The translations under genes and the position numbers were made by a program. A stretch of 38,213 nt of DNA from Candidatus Segetimicrobium genomatis (GTDB taxonomy: Bacteria > Sysuimicrobiota > Sysuimicrobiia > Sysuimicrobiales > Kaftiobacteriaceae), in the NCBI GenBank assembly GCA_005882295.1, contig VBAI01000014.1, forward strand, positions 1 through 38,213, given 5' to 3'. Below the pieces are notes generated by a model, which was given only the letters and a program-made list of their open reading frames with translations, was not told where the DNA came from and did no database searches. Shown one piece after another: positions 30,335 through 38,213 of the stretch (position 1 is its first letter; each line of letters starts with the position of its first letter).

Positions 30335-31155
30335 GACTGCGGCTGACCCCGCTGCGGGCGCTGGTACTGGTGATGGTGGCGGCGTTGTCGGTGGTCTACA
30401 TTCTCCCCGTCTATGTGATGATGGTGACGTCATTGAAGACTCCGCTGGAGATCACCCAGCGGCAGTACCTGCTGCCCAGCGGAAATTTGCAGTTTGGCAA
30501 CTTCGCCACCGCGCTGCGGCTGGTCTTCCCGTCGCTGGTGAATTCCTCGGTCATCAGCCTGACCGTCACTGCCCTCTCCGTGTTCGTCGGCGGACTGGGC
30601 GGGTACTTCCTGGCCAGGTTCCGGTGGCCGGTGACGAAGGTCCTCTTCGTGTTGCTGGCGATTGCCCTGTACCTCCCCTACCAGGCAGTGTTGATCCCCT
30701 TGGTGCGGCTCATGGCCACGACCAGGCTGGCCCTCACGCATTTCGGGTTGATCCTCAGCTATCTGATCCTCAACGTGCCCCTGGCCGCGATCCTGATGGC
30801 TACATTCTTTTTCTCGGTGCCGCGCGAACTGGAAGAGTCGGCTGAGGTGGACGGCGCTTCGCGGCTGCAGATCTTCTTCCGAATCGTGTCGGTGGTGGCG
30901 CTGCCCGGGTATGCGTCGACCGCGATCCTGGTGTTCATCCAGGTGTGGAATGAGTTTCTCCTGGCCCTGACCCTGGTCACGCCGTACACCACGACCATCC
31001 AGGTGAAGCTCAACGACATTAAGGGGAGCTACGTCGCGTTGTACAATCTGCAGATGGCCGCCGCCCTGATCACCGTGCTGGTGCCGCTGACCTTCTTTCT
31101 GTTCCTCGGCAAGTATTTCATCCGTGGTATCCTGGCCGGCGCGCTCAAAGGATAA
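30331..31155 (+). CDS. ABC sugar transporter permease (MalG/UgpE-like)
   Basis: ELEESAEVDGASRLQIFFRIVSVVALPG EAA loop; 4-nt overlap with previous gene. Confidence 0.92.
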   Translation: MRLRLTPLRALVLVMVAALSVVYILPVYVMMVTSLKTPLEITQRQYLLPSGNLQFGNFATALRLVFPSLVNSSVISLTVTALSVFVGGLGGYFLARFRWPVTKVLFVLLAIALYLPYQAVLIPLVRLMATTRLALTHFGLILSYLILNVPLAAILMATFFFSVPRELEESAEVDGASRLQIFFRIVSVVALPGYASTAILVFIQVWNEFLLALTLVTPYTTTIQVKLNDIKGSYVALYNLQMAAALITVLVPLTFFLFLGKYFIRGILAGALKG

Positions 31156-31170
31156 GACATGCCAAAAACT

Positions 31171-31281
31171 GCGTCTGCTTGGTCTTCTTAGTCTACTTGG
31201 TCTTCTTGGTCTACCTGATTCGAATACGTGTGAGGCTTGGAGACCAAGAAGACTAAGTAGACCAAGTAGACTAAGGAGACG
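31171..31281. repeat. Mirrored word-array E12 (9-bp word GTCTWCTTG)
   Basis: Left GTCTGCTTG GTCTTCTTA GTCTACTTG GTCTTCTTG GTCTACCTG (31173-31217); right 31236-31281 cttggagaccaagaagactaagtagaccaagtagactaaggagacg. Confidence 0.95.
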
Positions 31282-31287
31282 TTGTTA

Positions 31288-31692
31288 ATGGATTCGCAGT
31301 GTAGCCTTCATGTGTTGGCGGCAGACGTTGTCGTTCAGGACGACAGCGCCGTGCTGCTGGTACGGCCCACGACCCCTCATGACGGCGCCGAAGGCTGGCG
31401 CCTCCCTGCGGAGAGGCTACGGTTTGGTGAGGCGCCGGAGGCCTGCGCACGGCGTCTCTTGAAAGAGCAACTGGGCCTGGAACCGGAGTGGGTCGCACTG
31501 GCCGAGGTGGAGTCGTCGGTGGACGGCGCTGTGTGGAGCCTGACCTTTCATTTCAAGTGCGATGCGGATCGCCGGCCGGTGGCGGGGCCGGCGATTGCCG
31601 AGGCGCGATTCTTCCAGATCGAGCACCTTCCCGCTACCGCGCATGGAAGACGGGAGCGCGAGATCGTGTATCGCGTGGTGACAGCGGCGTGA
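31288..31692 (+). CDS. Nudix-domain protein with degenerate Nudix box
   Basis: AADVVVQDDSAVLLVRP...GWRLPAERLRFGEAPEACARRLLKEQLGLEP. Confidence 0.75.
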   Translation: MDSQCSLHVLAADVVVQDDSAVLLVRPTTPHDGAEGWRLPAERLRFGEAPEACARRLLKEQLGLEPEWVALAEVESSVDGAVWSLTFHFKCDADRRPVAGPAIAEARFFQIEHLPATAHGRREREIVYRVVTAA

Positions 31693-32399
31693 CGGAGTTA
31701 CTGTATCTGCACGATAGTTACATGCGGGAGTTTGATGCGACTGTGGAGTCACAGGGCGGCCAGGCCGTGGCGCTGGACCGCACGGCGTTCTTTATCGGCG
31801 GAGGCGGCCAGCCCGCGGACACAGGGCTGCTGCGGTGGGCCGGCGGCGAGAGTCGTGTGGGTGAGATACGCAAAGACGCCGACGGCGTGTGGCATGTGCT
31901 GGAGGGAACCCTGCCTTCCGTCGGGACGCCTGTGCGTGGGATTGTCGAGTGGGAGCGCCGGTACGCCATCATGCGGCATCACTCCGCGCTGCACGTGCTC
32001 GTCGGCGTGGTCTACAAACAGTTCAACGCGCTGGTCACCGGGGGCGCGATCTACCCCGATCGTGCGCGGATGGATTTCTCGCTGGAGAACCTCGACAAAG
32101 AACGCGTCGCCGCGATCGAAGCGGAGGCCAACCGCGTCATTGCAGGGGGCCGCCGCATCCTGGTGCGTTTTGTGTCGCGGGAGGAATTTGAGCGGTCTGA
32201 TCTGACGCGCCTGGCCCGGAATTTATTGCCGGCGGAGATCCGCGAGGTCCGCGTGGTGGAGATCGAGGGTTTCGATGCACAGGCCGACGGCGGAACGCAC
32301 GTGCAGAATACCACGGAGATCGGGCGCCTGGCGATTACGAAGACGGAGAACAAAGGGAAGATCAACCGCAGACTGGAGATCGCGCTGCTGAGGGAATAG
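31689..32399 (+). CDS. Alanyl-tRNA editing protein (AlaX-like)
   Basis: LDRTAFFIGGGGQPADTGLL; MRHHSALHVLVGVV; DGGTHVQNTTEIG; GTG start, 4-nt overlap with Nudix gene. Confidence 0.88.
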   Translation: MTELLYLHDSYMREFDATVESQGGQAVALDRTAFFIGGGGQPADTGLLRWAGGESRVGEIRKDADGVWHVLEGTLPSVGTPVRGIVEWERRYAIMRHHSALHVLVGVVYKQFNALVTGGAIYPDRARMDFSLENLDKERVAAIEAEANRVIAGGRRILVRFVSREEFERSDLTRLARNLLPAEIREVRVVEIEGFDAQADGGTHVQNTTEIGRLAITKTENKGKINRRLEIALLRE

Positions 32400-32465
32400 A
32401 GACAGAGGAGGACTCCTCCGCGCTCGACGCTAACCATATCATGCGCTCCCCGGAGGTCAGACCGT

Positions 32466-32864
32466 ATGCAGTGGCGGTCCGCTGGCGATCTCTTCGACCG
32501 GTTGCGCCGCATGGTCAGGGCGCTGGACCTCGACTATGTCGATGTGCGGCGGATTCGCTGCGTCCGGGTGATCGGGTCGCGCGCCAATGCCCTGGCGCGC
32601 ATCTGGGGGTTACCGCCCGTGTTTCAGGATGCGCTGCGCCTCCGCCCCCATTATGTGATTGAGTTCATGGTGCCCGCATTCGACCGCCTCCCCCGCGAGG
32701 AACAGGACCGCGTCATCATCCACGAGCTCCTGCACATCCCCAGGACGTTTAGCGGAGGGATCAGGCCGGAACGCTCACCCTCGATGAGTATCAACCGGCA
32801 CACCGTAGAGCGCTACTACCGGCAATACCTGGCCGCGATGCGACAAACGCAACGACGGGAATAG
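32466..32864 (+). CDS. Putative metallopeptidase (HELLHIP; putative phage metallopeptidase-like family)
   Basis: RVIIHELLHIPRTFSGGIRPERSPSMSINRHTVERYYRQYL. Confidence 0.65.
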   Translation: MQWRSAGDLFDRLRRMVRALDLDYVDVRRIRCVRVIGSRANALARIWGLPPVFQDALRLRPHYVIEFMVPAFDRLPREEQDRVIIHELLHIPRTFSGGIRPERSPSMSINRHTVERYYRQYLAAMRQTQRRE

Positions 32865-32897
32865 GCCTGCTCATCCCCAATCCCGTAGTTTTCCTGG

Positions 32898-32930
32898 CGT
32901 TTCCCGTTTCCCGCTTCCCGATTCCGTTAG
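32898..32930. repeat. Single-arm word array E13 (TTTCCCG; same word as E8)
   Basis: ggcgtttcccgtttcccgcttcccgattccgttag; no strong opposite arm. Confidence 0.6.
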
Positions 32931-32934
32931 TTGC

Positions 32935-32940
32935 TATAAT
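32935..32940 (+). promoter_or_regulatory. Perfect -10 TATAAT 7 nt before the aroE ATG (candidate leaderless transcript)
   Basis: gctataatctccacaATG; no SD; weak -35. Confidence 0.5.
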
Positions 32941-32947
32941 CTCCACA

Positions 32948-33844
32948 ATGACCGCGATAGACGGCGGTACAACGCTGGTTGGCGTCATCGGCGATCCCGT
33001 GGCGCACTCGTTATCCCCGCGAATGCATAACGCCGCGTTCGATGCGCTGGAGATGAACTGGAGGTACGTCGCCTTTCGCGTGGCGCCTGCGGGATTGGGG
33101 CAGGCGCTGCGGGGACTCGTTGCGCTAGGGATGGTGGGGGTCAACATCACCATCCCGCACAAAGAATCCGCCGTGGGATTGCTCGATGAACTGGACAGTC
33201 TGGCACGTCAGATTGCGGCCGTCAACACCGTGCGCGTGTCCGGCGGCCGGCTGATGGGATTCAACACAGATGCCGCGGGAGTGGTGGACGCCTTGACCTC
33301 TGACGGTGGGATGCCGGTGTCGGGTCGCCCCTGCGTCGTGGTCGGGGCGGGCGGCGGCGGACGGGCGGCCGCGTTTGCGCTGGCCGCGGCAGGCGCCTCG
33401 CGCATCACCGTGCTCAACCGGACTGAACGCAAAGCGCGGAACCTGGCCGACGCGGTGCACCGTGCCGCTCCAGGCTGCAAGGTTGAGCCCGCTCCGCTCG
33501 CCCCCGAGACGATCAGCCGCGCGGTCGAAGATGCTGAGATTGTCGTCCATGCCACCGCGGCGACGATGTCCGCGGCGATGGGCGGCGGCGGGGGCCGGGC
33601 CGACTGGCTACAGGCGCTGGCCCGCGGACTGCGCCAGGGCATGGCGGTGCTGGACATGGTGTACACTCCGGCGTGGACCGAGCTGCTTGGCGCGGCGAAG
33701 TCGGCCGGCGCCGCGGCCGTGAGCGGCCTCTCCATGCTGGTCTTCCAGGGGGCCCGCAGCTTCGAGCTGTGGACCGGACGGCCCGCGCCCCTGGATGCAA
33801 TGCGGCGGGCCGTCGGACTCACCGAACTGCCGTTGAAACGTTGA
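32948..33844 (+). CDS. aroE: Shikimate dehydrogenase
   Basis: VGVIGDPVAHSLSPRMHNAAFDALEMNWRYV; NITIPHKE; NTDAAGVVDAL. Confidence 0.95.
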   Translation: MTAIDGGTTLVGVIGDPVAHSLSPRMHNAAFDALEMNWRYVAFRVAPAGLGQALRGLVALGMVGVNITIPHKESAVGLLDELDSLARQIAAVNTVRVSGGRLMGFNTDAAGVVDALTSDGGMPVSGRPCVVVGAGGGGRAAAFALAAAGASRITVLNRTERKARNLADAVHRAAPGCKVEPAPLAPETISRAVEDAEIVVHATAATMSAAMGGGGGRADWLQALARGLRQGMAVLDMVYTPAWTELLGAAKSAGAAAVSGLSMLVFQGARSFELWTGRPAPLDAMRRAVGLTELPLKR

Positions 33845-33940
33845 AGCGTTGGAGCGTTGAAGCGAACATGCTGAATTGTCGTGATCCTAGGTTTCCATGG
33901 CTTTCACGTTTTAACGTTTCAACGTTTCAACGTTCCAACG
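33831..33940. repeat. Mirrored word-array E14 (8-bp word CGTTGAAR)
   Basis: cgttgaaacgttgaagcgttggagcgttgaagcg ... acgttttaacgtttcaacgtttcaacgttccaacg. Confidence 0.92.
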
Positions 33941-33962
33941 ATCGGTTGGAGAGGTCACGCCG

Positions 33963-35084
33963 ATGCTCCGCTTTCTGACGGCCGGGGAATCTCATGGGAA
34001 GGCGCTGACCGCGGTCGTGGAGGGGCTGCCGGCCGGGCTGGCGGTGAGCGAAGACGACATCAACGCGCAGATGCTCCGCCGCCAGCAGGGCTACGGCCGG
34101 AGTGTGCGGATGAAGCTGGAAGCAGACCGGGTCGAGATCGTCTCGGGCCTGATGGGCGGGCAGACCATCGGGGGCCCAGTTGCGTTGCGCATCGAGAACC
34201 GCGATGCCCGGGTCAGTGAACCGCCGCTCACACGACCGCGTCCCGGCCATGCCGATCTCGTCGGCTCCATGAAGTTCGGCTTTGAGGACGCCAGGCGCGC
34301 GCTGGAGCGTGCCAGCGCGCGGGAAACCGCGGCCCGGGTAGCGGCCGGCACGTTGTGCCGGAAGCTGCTCCACGAGTTCGGTATCGAGGTCTCCAGCCAC
34401 GTAGTGGAGATCGGCGGCGTCGCGATCCGCACCCGTCCGGAGCAGTGGGATGACATTCCGGCAGCGGCGGAGGCTTCGGAGCTACGCTGCGTCGATCCAG
34501 GCGCGGAAGAAGAGATGCGTGCCGCGATCGACGATGCGCGCAAACGTGGTGACACCCTCGGTGGGGTGTTCGAGGTCGTCGCCCTGGGCGTCCCGCCGGG
34601 ATTGGGCAGCTACGTGCACTGGGATCGCAAGCTGGATGGCCGCCTGGCCCAAGCGGTGATGTCCATTCACGCCGTCAAGGGGGTCGAAGTCGGTCCGGGA
34701 TTCGAGATGGCCCGCACGCCCGGTTCTCGCGCGCACGACGAGATCTTCTGGGCCCGCGACCGTGGCTTTTACCGAGAGACCAACCGCGCGGGCGGCACTG
34801 AGGGCGGGGTGACCAGCGGCGCGCCGGTAGTGGTGCGGGGCGCGATGAAGCCTCTCTCGACGCTGATGTCTCCCCTGCGGTCGGTCGATATGACAACGAA
34901 GGAAGCGATCACCGGCGCGGTCGTGCGCAGCGACGTGTGCGCGGTCCCGTCCGCCGGCGTCGTGGCAGAATCCATGGTCGCCTATGTCCTCGCCGACGCA
35001 TTCCTGGAGAAATTTGGCGCGGACGCCATCCCCGACATTCGCGCGGCGTACGAACACTATCTCACGAGGATCAAAGAGATGTAA
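33963..35084 (+). CDS. aroC: Chorismate synthase
   Basis: MLRFLTAGESHGKALTAVVEGLPAGL; RRQQGYGRS; RPGHADLVGSMKF. Confidence 0.97.
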   Translation: MLRFLTAGESHGKALTAVVEGLPAGLAVSEDDINAQMLRRQQGYGRSVRMKLEADRVEIVSGLMGGQTIGGPVALRIENRDARVSEPPLTRPRPGHADLVGSMKFGFEDARRALERASARETAARVAAGTLCRKLLHEFGIEVSSHVVEIGGVAIRTRPEQWDDIPAAAEASELRCVDPGAEEEMRAAIDDARKRGDTLGGVFEVVALGVPPGLGSYVHWDRKLDGRLAQAVMSIHAVKGVEVGPGFEMARTPGSRAHDEIFWARDRGFYRETNRAGGTEGGVTSGAPVVVRGAMKPLSTLMSPLRSVDMTTKEAITGAVVRSDVCAVPSAGVVAESMVAYVLADAFLEKFGADAIPDIRAAYEHYLTRIKEM

Positions 35085-35095
35085 TTCTGATAACT

Positions 35096-35205
35096 GCGTC
35101 GACTTGGTCTGCTTGGTCTTCTTAGTCTACTTTGCCTGCAAGCCTAGGCGGACGGCCAGGTAGGTAGACCAAGAAGACCAAGTAGACCAAGAAGACTAAG
35201 TAGAC
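35096..35205. repeat. Mirrored word-array E15 (9-bp word GTCTWCTTG)
   Basis: Left GTCGACTTG GTCTGCTTG GTCTTCTTA GTCTACTTT (35098-35133); right ggccaggtaggtagaccaagaagaccaagtagaccaagaagactaagtagacg. Confidence 0.95.
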
Positions 35206-35233
35206 GTAGTCAGAATGCGGAGCGGCCAGTCGG

Positions 35234-36841
35234 ATGCGGAATGTCGTGCTGATCGGGTTCATGGGCACCGGGAAAAGCGAGGTCGGCCAGTCGCTGGCGC
35301 GCCGGCTGGGATGGACGTTCATCGACACCGACCGTCGCATCGAAGCGCGGCAGCGGGCCACGGTGGCCCAGATTTTCGCCCGGCACGGCGAGGAGTACTT
35401 CCGCACCGTGGAGGCGAGCGTCGTCGCGGAGGCCGCGGCGCGGCGTGATGCCGTGATCGCCACCGGCGGCGGCGTGGTGCTGCGTCCAGAGAACATGATG
35501 GACCTCCGGCGCCACGGGTGGATCGTGTCCCTGACCGCGCCTGTCGACGTGCTGGTCAAGCGCCTGGGCGAGGCCAAGAGCCGGCCGTTGCTGCGCGGCG
35601 ACGTCCGGGAAAACGTCGTCCGGCTCCTCGATCAACGCCGGCCTCTCTACCGCGATGCGGACCTGCTTGTCGATGTGTCCGACGCGACAGCGGACCGCGT
35701 CGTTGAGGCGATCGTGGCGCTGTTGCGAGCGCGCGAGCGCACCACCATCTCCGTGCGCCTGGCCGACCGGACGTACCCGATCCACGTCGGGGACGGGATC
35801 ATGCCGCTCCTGCCTGCGGATCTGGCGGAGCTGAACGCCGGCACGAAGATCGCGGTAGTCTCGCACCGCGCGCTGCTGCGGGGTCCCGGGGCGAAGTTGC
35901 TGGCGGTGTTGCGGACCGGGGGATACGAGGGGTTTCCGATCGCGGTGCCGGCGGGTGAGGCCAGCAAGAGCCTGGCCGCCGCCGCGCACCTCTATTCGCG
36001 GCTGGCCCGGGCCCGTCTCGACCGCTATAGCACGCTGATCGCGCTGGGCGGTGGGGTCATCGGTGATCTTGCCGGGTTTGTCGCGGCCACGTACATGCGT
36101 GGGATCCAGCTGGTCCACGTGCCCACGACGCTGCTGGCGATGGTGGACAGCAGCATCGGCGGCAAGACCGGGGTGAATCACGCAGGGGCGAAGAACCTGG
36201 TCGGCGCGTTTTACCAGCCCGCGCTCACGGTCGCGGACGTGCGGACGCTCGCCACACTGCCGGAGCGTGAGCTGCGCAGCGGCCTGGCGGAGGTGATCAA
36301 GACGGCGGTGATCGGGGACGCCGCGCTGTTCGAGTTCCTGGAACAGCACCTGCCGGCGGTGCTCCGCCGGGACACCGCGGCCCTGGTCGAAGTGATCTCG
36401 CGCTGCGCTGCGTTCAAGGCCCGGGTGGTGGAGGTCGATGAGCGCGAGCGATCGGAACGCCGCATCCTCAATTATGGACACACCATCGGACATGCGGTGG
36501 AGGCCGCGGCCGGATTCCGACGTTTGACCCACGGCGAGGCGATCGCCATCGGCATGGCGCTGGAGGCCCGCATGGCGCAACGTCTGGGGGTGGCCGGCGC
36601 AGAGGTGGTGGAGCGACAGGACACGCTGCTGGCCCGAGCGGGATTGCCGACCAAGCTGGGCGCCGTGAACCGCCGGGCGGTGTGGCGGGCAATGGCGCTG
36701 GATAAGAAAATCCGCGACGGCGTGCTGCGCTGCGCGCTGCCGGTAGGCATCGGTGAAGTCATCCGCGAACAGGAAGTGCCGGACACTCTGCTGCGGGAGG
36801 TGCTGGCCGGTGCCCAGGATTCTCGTCGTCTACGGCCCTAA
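35234..36841 (+). CDS. aroKB: Bifunctional shikimate kinase / 3-dehydroquinate synthase (AroKB fusion)
   Basis: N-term VLIGFMGTGKSEVGQSLARRLGWTFIDTD; C-term LIALGGGVIGDLAGFVAATYMRGI, SSIGGKTGVNH. Confidence 0.95.
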   Translation: MRNVVLIGFMGTGKSEVGQSLARRLGWTFIDTDRRIEARQRATVAQIFARHGEEYFRTVEASVVAEAAARRDAVIATGGGVVLRPENMMDLRRHGWIVSLTAPVDVLVKRLGEAKSRPLLRGDVRENVVRLLDQRRPLYRDADLLVDVSDATADRVVEAIVALLRARERTTISVRLADRTYPIHVGDGIMPLLPADLAELNAGTKIAVVSHRALLRGPGAKLLAVLRTGGYEGFPIAVPAGEASKSLAAAAHLYSRLARARLDRYSTLIALGGGVIGDLAGFVAATYMRGIQLVHVPTTLLAMVDSSIGGKTGVNHAGAKNLVGAFYQPALTVADVRTLATLPERELRSGLAEVIKTAVIGDAALFEFLEQHLPAVLRRDTAALVEVISRCAAFKARVVEVDERERSERRILNYGHTIGHAVEAAAGFRRLTHGEAIAIGMALEARMAQRLGVAGAEVVERQDTLLARAGLPTKLGAVNRRAVWRAMALDKKIRDGVLRCALPVGIGEVIREQEVPDTLLREVLAGAQDSRRLRP

Positions 36842-37274
36842 CCTCAACTTGCTCGGCGAGCGGGAACCCCACATCTACGGCCGCGAGTCGATGCAGGAGA
36901 TCAACGCGAAACTGGCTGAGCTCGCCCGGCGGGAGGACGCGGAGGTGGAGTTCTACCAATCCAACAGCGAGGGCGCCATCATTGACCGTCTGCACGCCGC
37001 CCGCAAGGACAGCGACGCCGTGGTGATCAACGCGGGGGCACTGTCGCATTACAGCTACGCGCTGCGCGATGCCATCGCCGCCATTCAGATCCCGGTGATC
37101 GAAGTGCACATGACGAATGTCGTGGCCCGGGGGGAGTTCCGCTCGACCCTGGTCCTCGCCCCGGCATGCCAAGGCGTCGTCTACGGCTTCGGAGCGAACA
37201 GTTTCCTTCTTGGACTGCGCGCCGCCATTGAGGTTGCGCGCGACCGCGCCGCCGCGCCGCCGCGGGGGTCGTGA
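36810..37274 (+). CDS. aroQ: 3-dehydroquinate dehydratase, type II
   Basis: RILVVYGPNLNLLGEREPHIYG; FYQSNSEGAIIDRLH; VIEVHMTNVVARGEFR; GTG start overlaps aroKB. Confidence 0.95.
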   Translation: MPRILVVYGPNLNLLGEREPHIYGRESMQEINAKLAELARREDAEVEFYQSNSEGAIIDRLHAARKDSDAVVINAGALSHYSYALRDAIAAIQIPVIEVHMTNVVARGEFRSTLVLAPACQGVVYGFGANSFLLGLRAAIEVARDRAAAPPRGS

Positions 37275-37277
37275 GGC

Positions 37278-37643
37278 ATGCATATCCGCGGCATCCGTGG
37301 GGCGACGACGGTCGAGGAGAATTCCGAGCCGGCCGTGCTGGACGCCACGCGTGAGCTCCTGCGGCGGCTGGCGCAAGACAATAACATCGAGCCTGACGAG
37401 ATCGCCGCGATCCTGTTTACCTGCACCCCGGACCTCACCGCCGCCTTCCCCGCGGAGGCGGCGCGCCAGCTGCAGTGGACGCACGTCCCGCTGATGTCCG
37501 CCATGGAGATCGGCGTCCCCGACAGCGTCTTGATGTGCATCCGCGTGTTGATCCTGTGGAACACGGCCCGGTCGCAGGAAGAGATTGTGCACGTGTACCT
37601 GCGGCGGGCCGCATCGTTACGGCCCGATCTCAGCCGCCGTTGA
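37278..37643 (+). CDS. aroH: Chorismate mutase, AroH type
   Basis: MHIRGIRGATTVEENSEPAVLDATRELL; CTPDLTAAFPAEAAR; VHVYLRRAASLRPDL. Confidence 0.95.
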   Translation: MHIRGIRGATTVEENSEPAVLDATRELLRRLAQDNNIEPDEIAAILFTCTPDLTAAFPAEAARQLQWTHVPLMSAMEIGVPDSVLMCIRVLILWNTARSQEEIVHVYLRRAASLRPDLSRR

Positions 37644-37746
37644 CAACCTACACAATTAACTGATGATTTCAAATGCGAAGCAGCCAGTGATGTTTGTTGC
37701 CCGTGATTGTGTAGGTTGTGTAGTTTGTGTGGATTGTGTTGGTTGA
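37643..37746. repeat. Mirrored word-array E16 (word GATTGTGTAG, asymmetric arms)
   Basis: acaacctacacaattaa ... gattgtgtaggttgtgtagtttgtgtggattgtgttggttga. Confidence 0.8.
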
Positions 37747-38213
37747 ATGGCGATGGAGCTCGTGGTATCGCCCGCGCGTCGTCTGAGGGGTCGTGTCCGG
37801 GTCCCGGGCGACAAATCCATTTCTCATCGGGCGGCGCTGATCGGTGCGCTGGCGCGCGGCGACACCGTGATCCATAACTTCCTGCGCGCCGACGACTGCC
37901 TGCATACGGTCAGCTGCCTGCGCGCGCTGGGCGTGGGGATCGAGGACGAGGGCAGCCGTCTCATCGTGCGCGGAATGGGGCCGCGGTGGCGCGCCCCGAT
38001 GACTCCGCTGGACGCGGGAAACTCAGGAACCACGATGCGGCTGCTGGCGGGGATCCTGGCCGGGCAGCCCTTCCAAACCGAGCTGACTGGCGACGCGTCG
38101 CTCCGGACCCGGCTGATGGATCGCATCGTGGAGCCGCTGTCGCGGATGGGCGCGCGGATTGTCGCGTCGGGTGACGGGCGGTTCCCGCCCCTGCGGATTA
38201 CCGGCGGATCCCT
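37747..38213 (+). CDS. aroA: 3-phosphoshikimate 1-carboxyvinyltransferase (EPSP synthase), N-terminal part; runs off the window
   Basis: MAMELVVSPARRLRGRVRVPGDKSISHRAALIGALARG...LDAGNSGTTMRLLAGILAGQPF. Confidence 0.95.
   Translation, partial: MAMELVVSPARRLRGRVRVPGDKSISHRAALIGALARGDTVIHNFLRADDCLHTVSCLRALGVGIEDEGSRLIVRGMGPRWRAPMTPLDAGNSGTTMRLLAGILAGQPFQTELTGDASLRTRLMDRIVEPLSRMGARIVASGDGRFPPLRITGGS

Noticed and set aside
35210-36580. 456-aa ORF antisense to aroKB
   Set aside because: Antisense frame of a confidently identified fusion enzyme; no domain motifs; typical GC-rich artefact

Overview
38.2 kb of a high-GC bacterial chromosome containing the replication origin. Genes left of ~15.4 kb lie almost entirely on the minus strand: gcvPA(partial)-gcvH-gcvT, a phosphoribosyltransferase, DUF554, HD, DUF5519-like and MFS genes, an HtrA-like protease, a LuxR regulator, an ion channel, doxX, then parB-parA-rsmG-jag-yidC-yidD-rnpA-rpmH. 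Genes right of ~15.8 kb are all on the plus strand: GHKL ATPase-HTH, dnaA-dnaN-S4-recF-DUF721-DUF370-gyrB-gyrA, an M50 protease, GNAT, a sugar ABC transporter (SBP plus two permeases), Nudix, AlaX, a metallopeptidase, and aroE-aroC-aroKB-aroQ-aroH-aroA(partial). DnaA boxes cluster on both sides of the ATPase-dnaA block; the downstream cluster has a DnaA-trio-like/AT-rich unwinding element. The strongest unexplained signal is a set of at least 13 intergenic 'word-palindromes'. In each, a 7-9 bp word is tandemly iterated in one arm and its reverse complement is iterated in the other arm across a spacer of roughly 10-60 bp. Words differ between loci, but several word families recur at distant sites (GTCTACTTG x3, GATTGTGTAG x2, GTTGAAGC-like x2, CGGGAACG-like x2). 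They sit at gene ends and transcription-unit boundaries, often contribute stop codons or C-terminal tails, and sometimes SD-like sequence. All calls come from reading the sequence and the ORF track; no database search was run.
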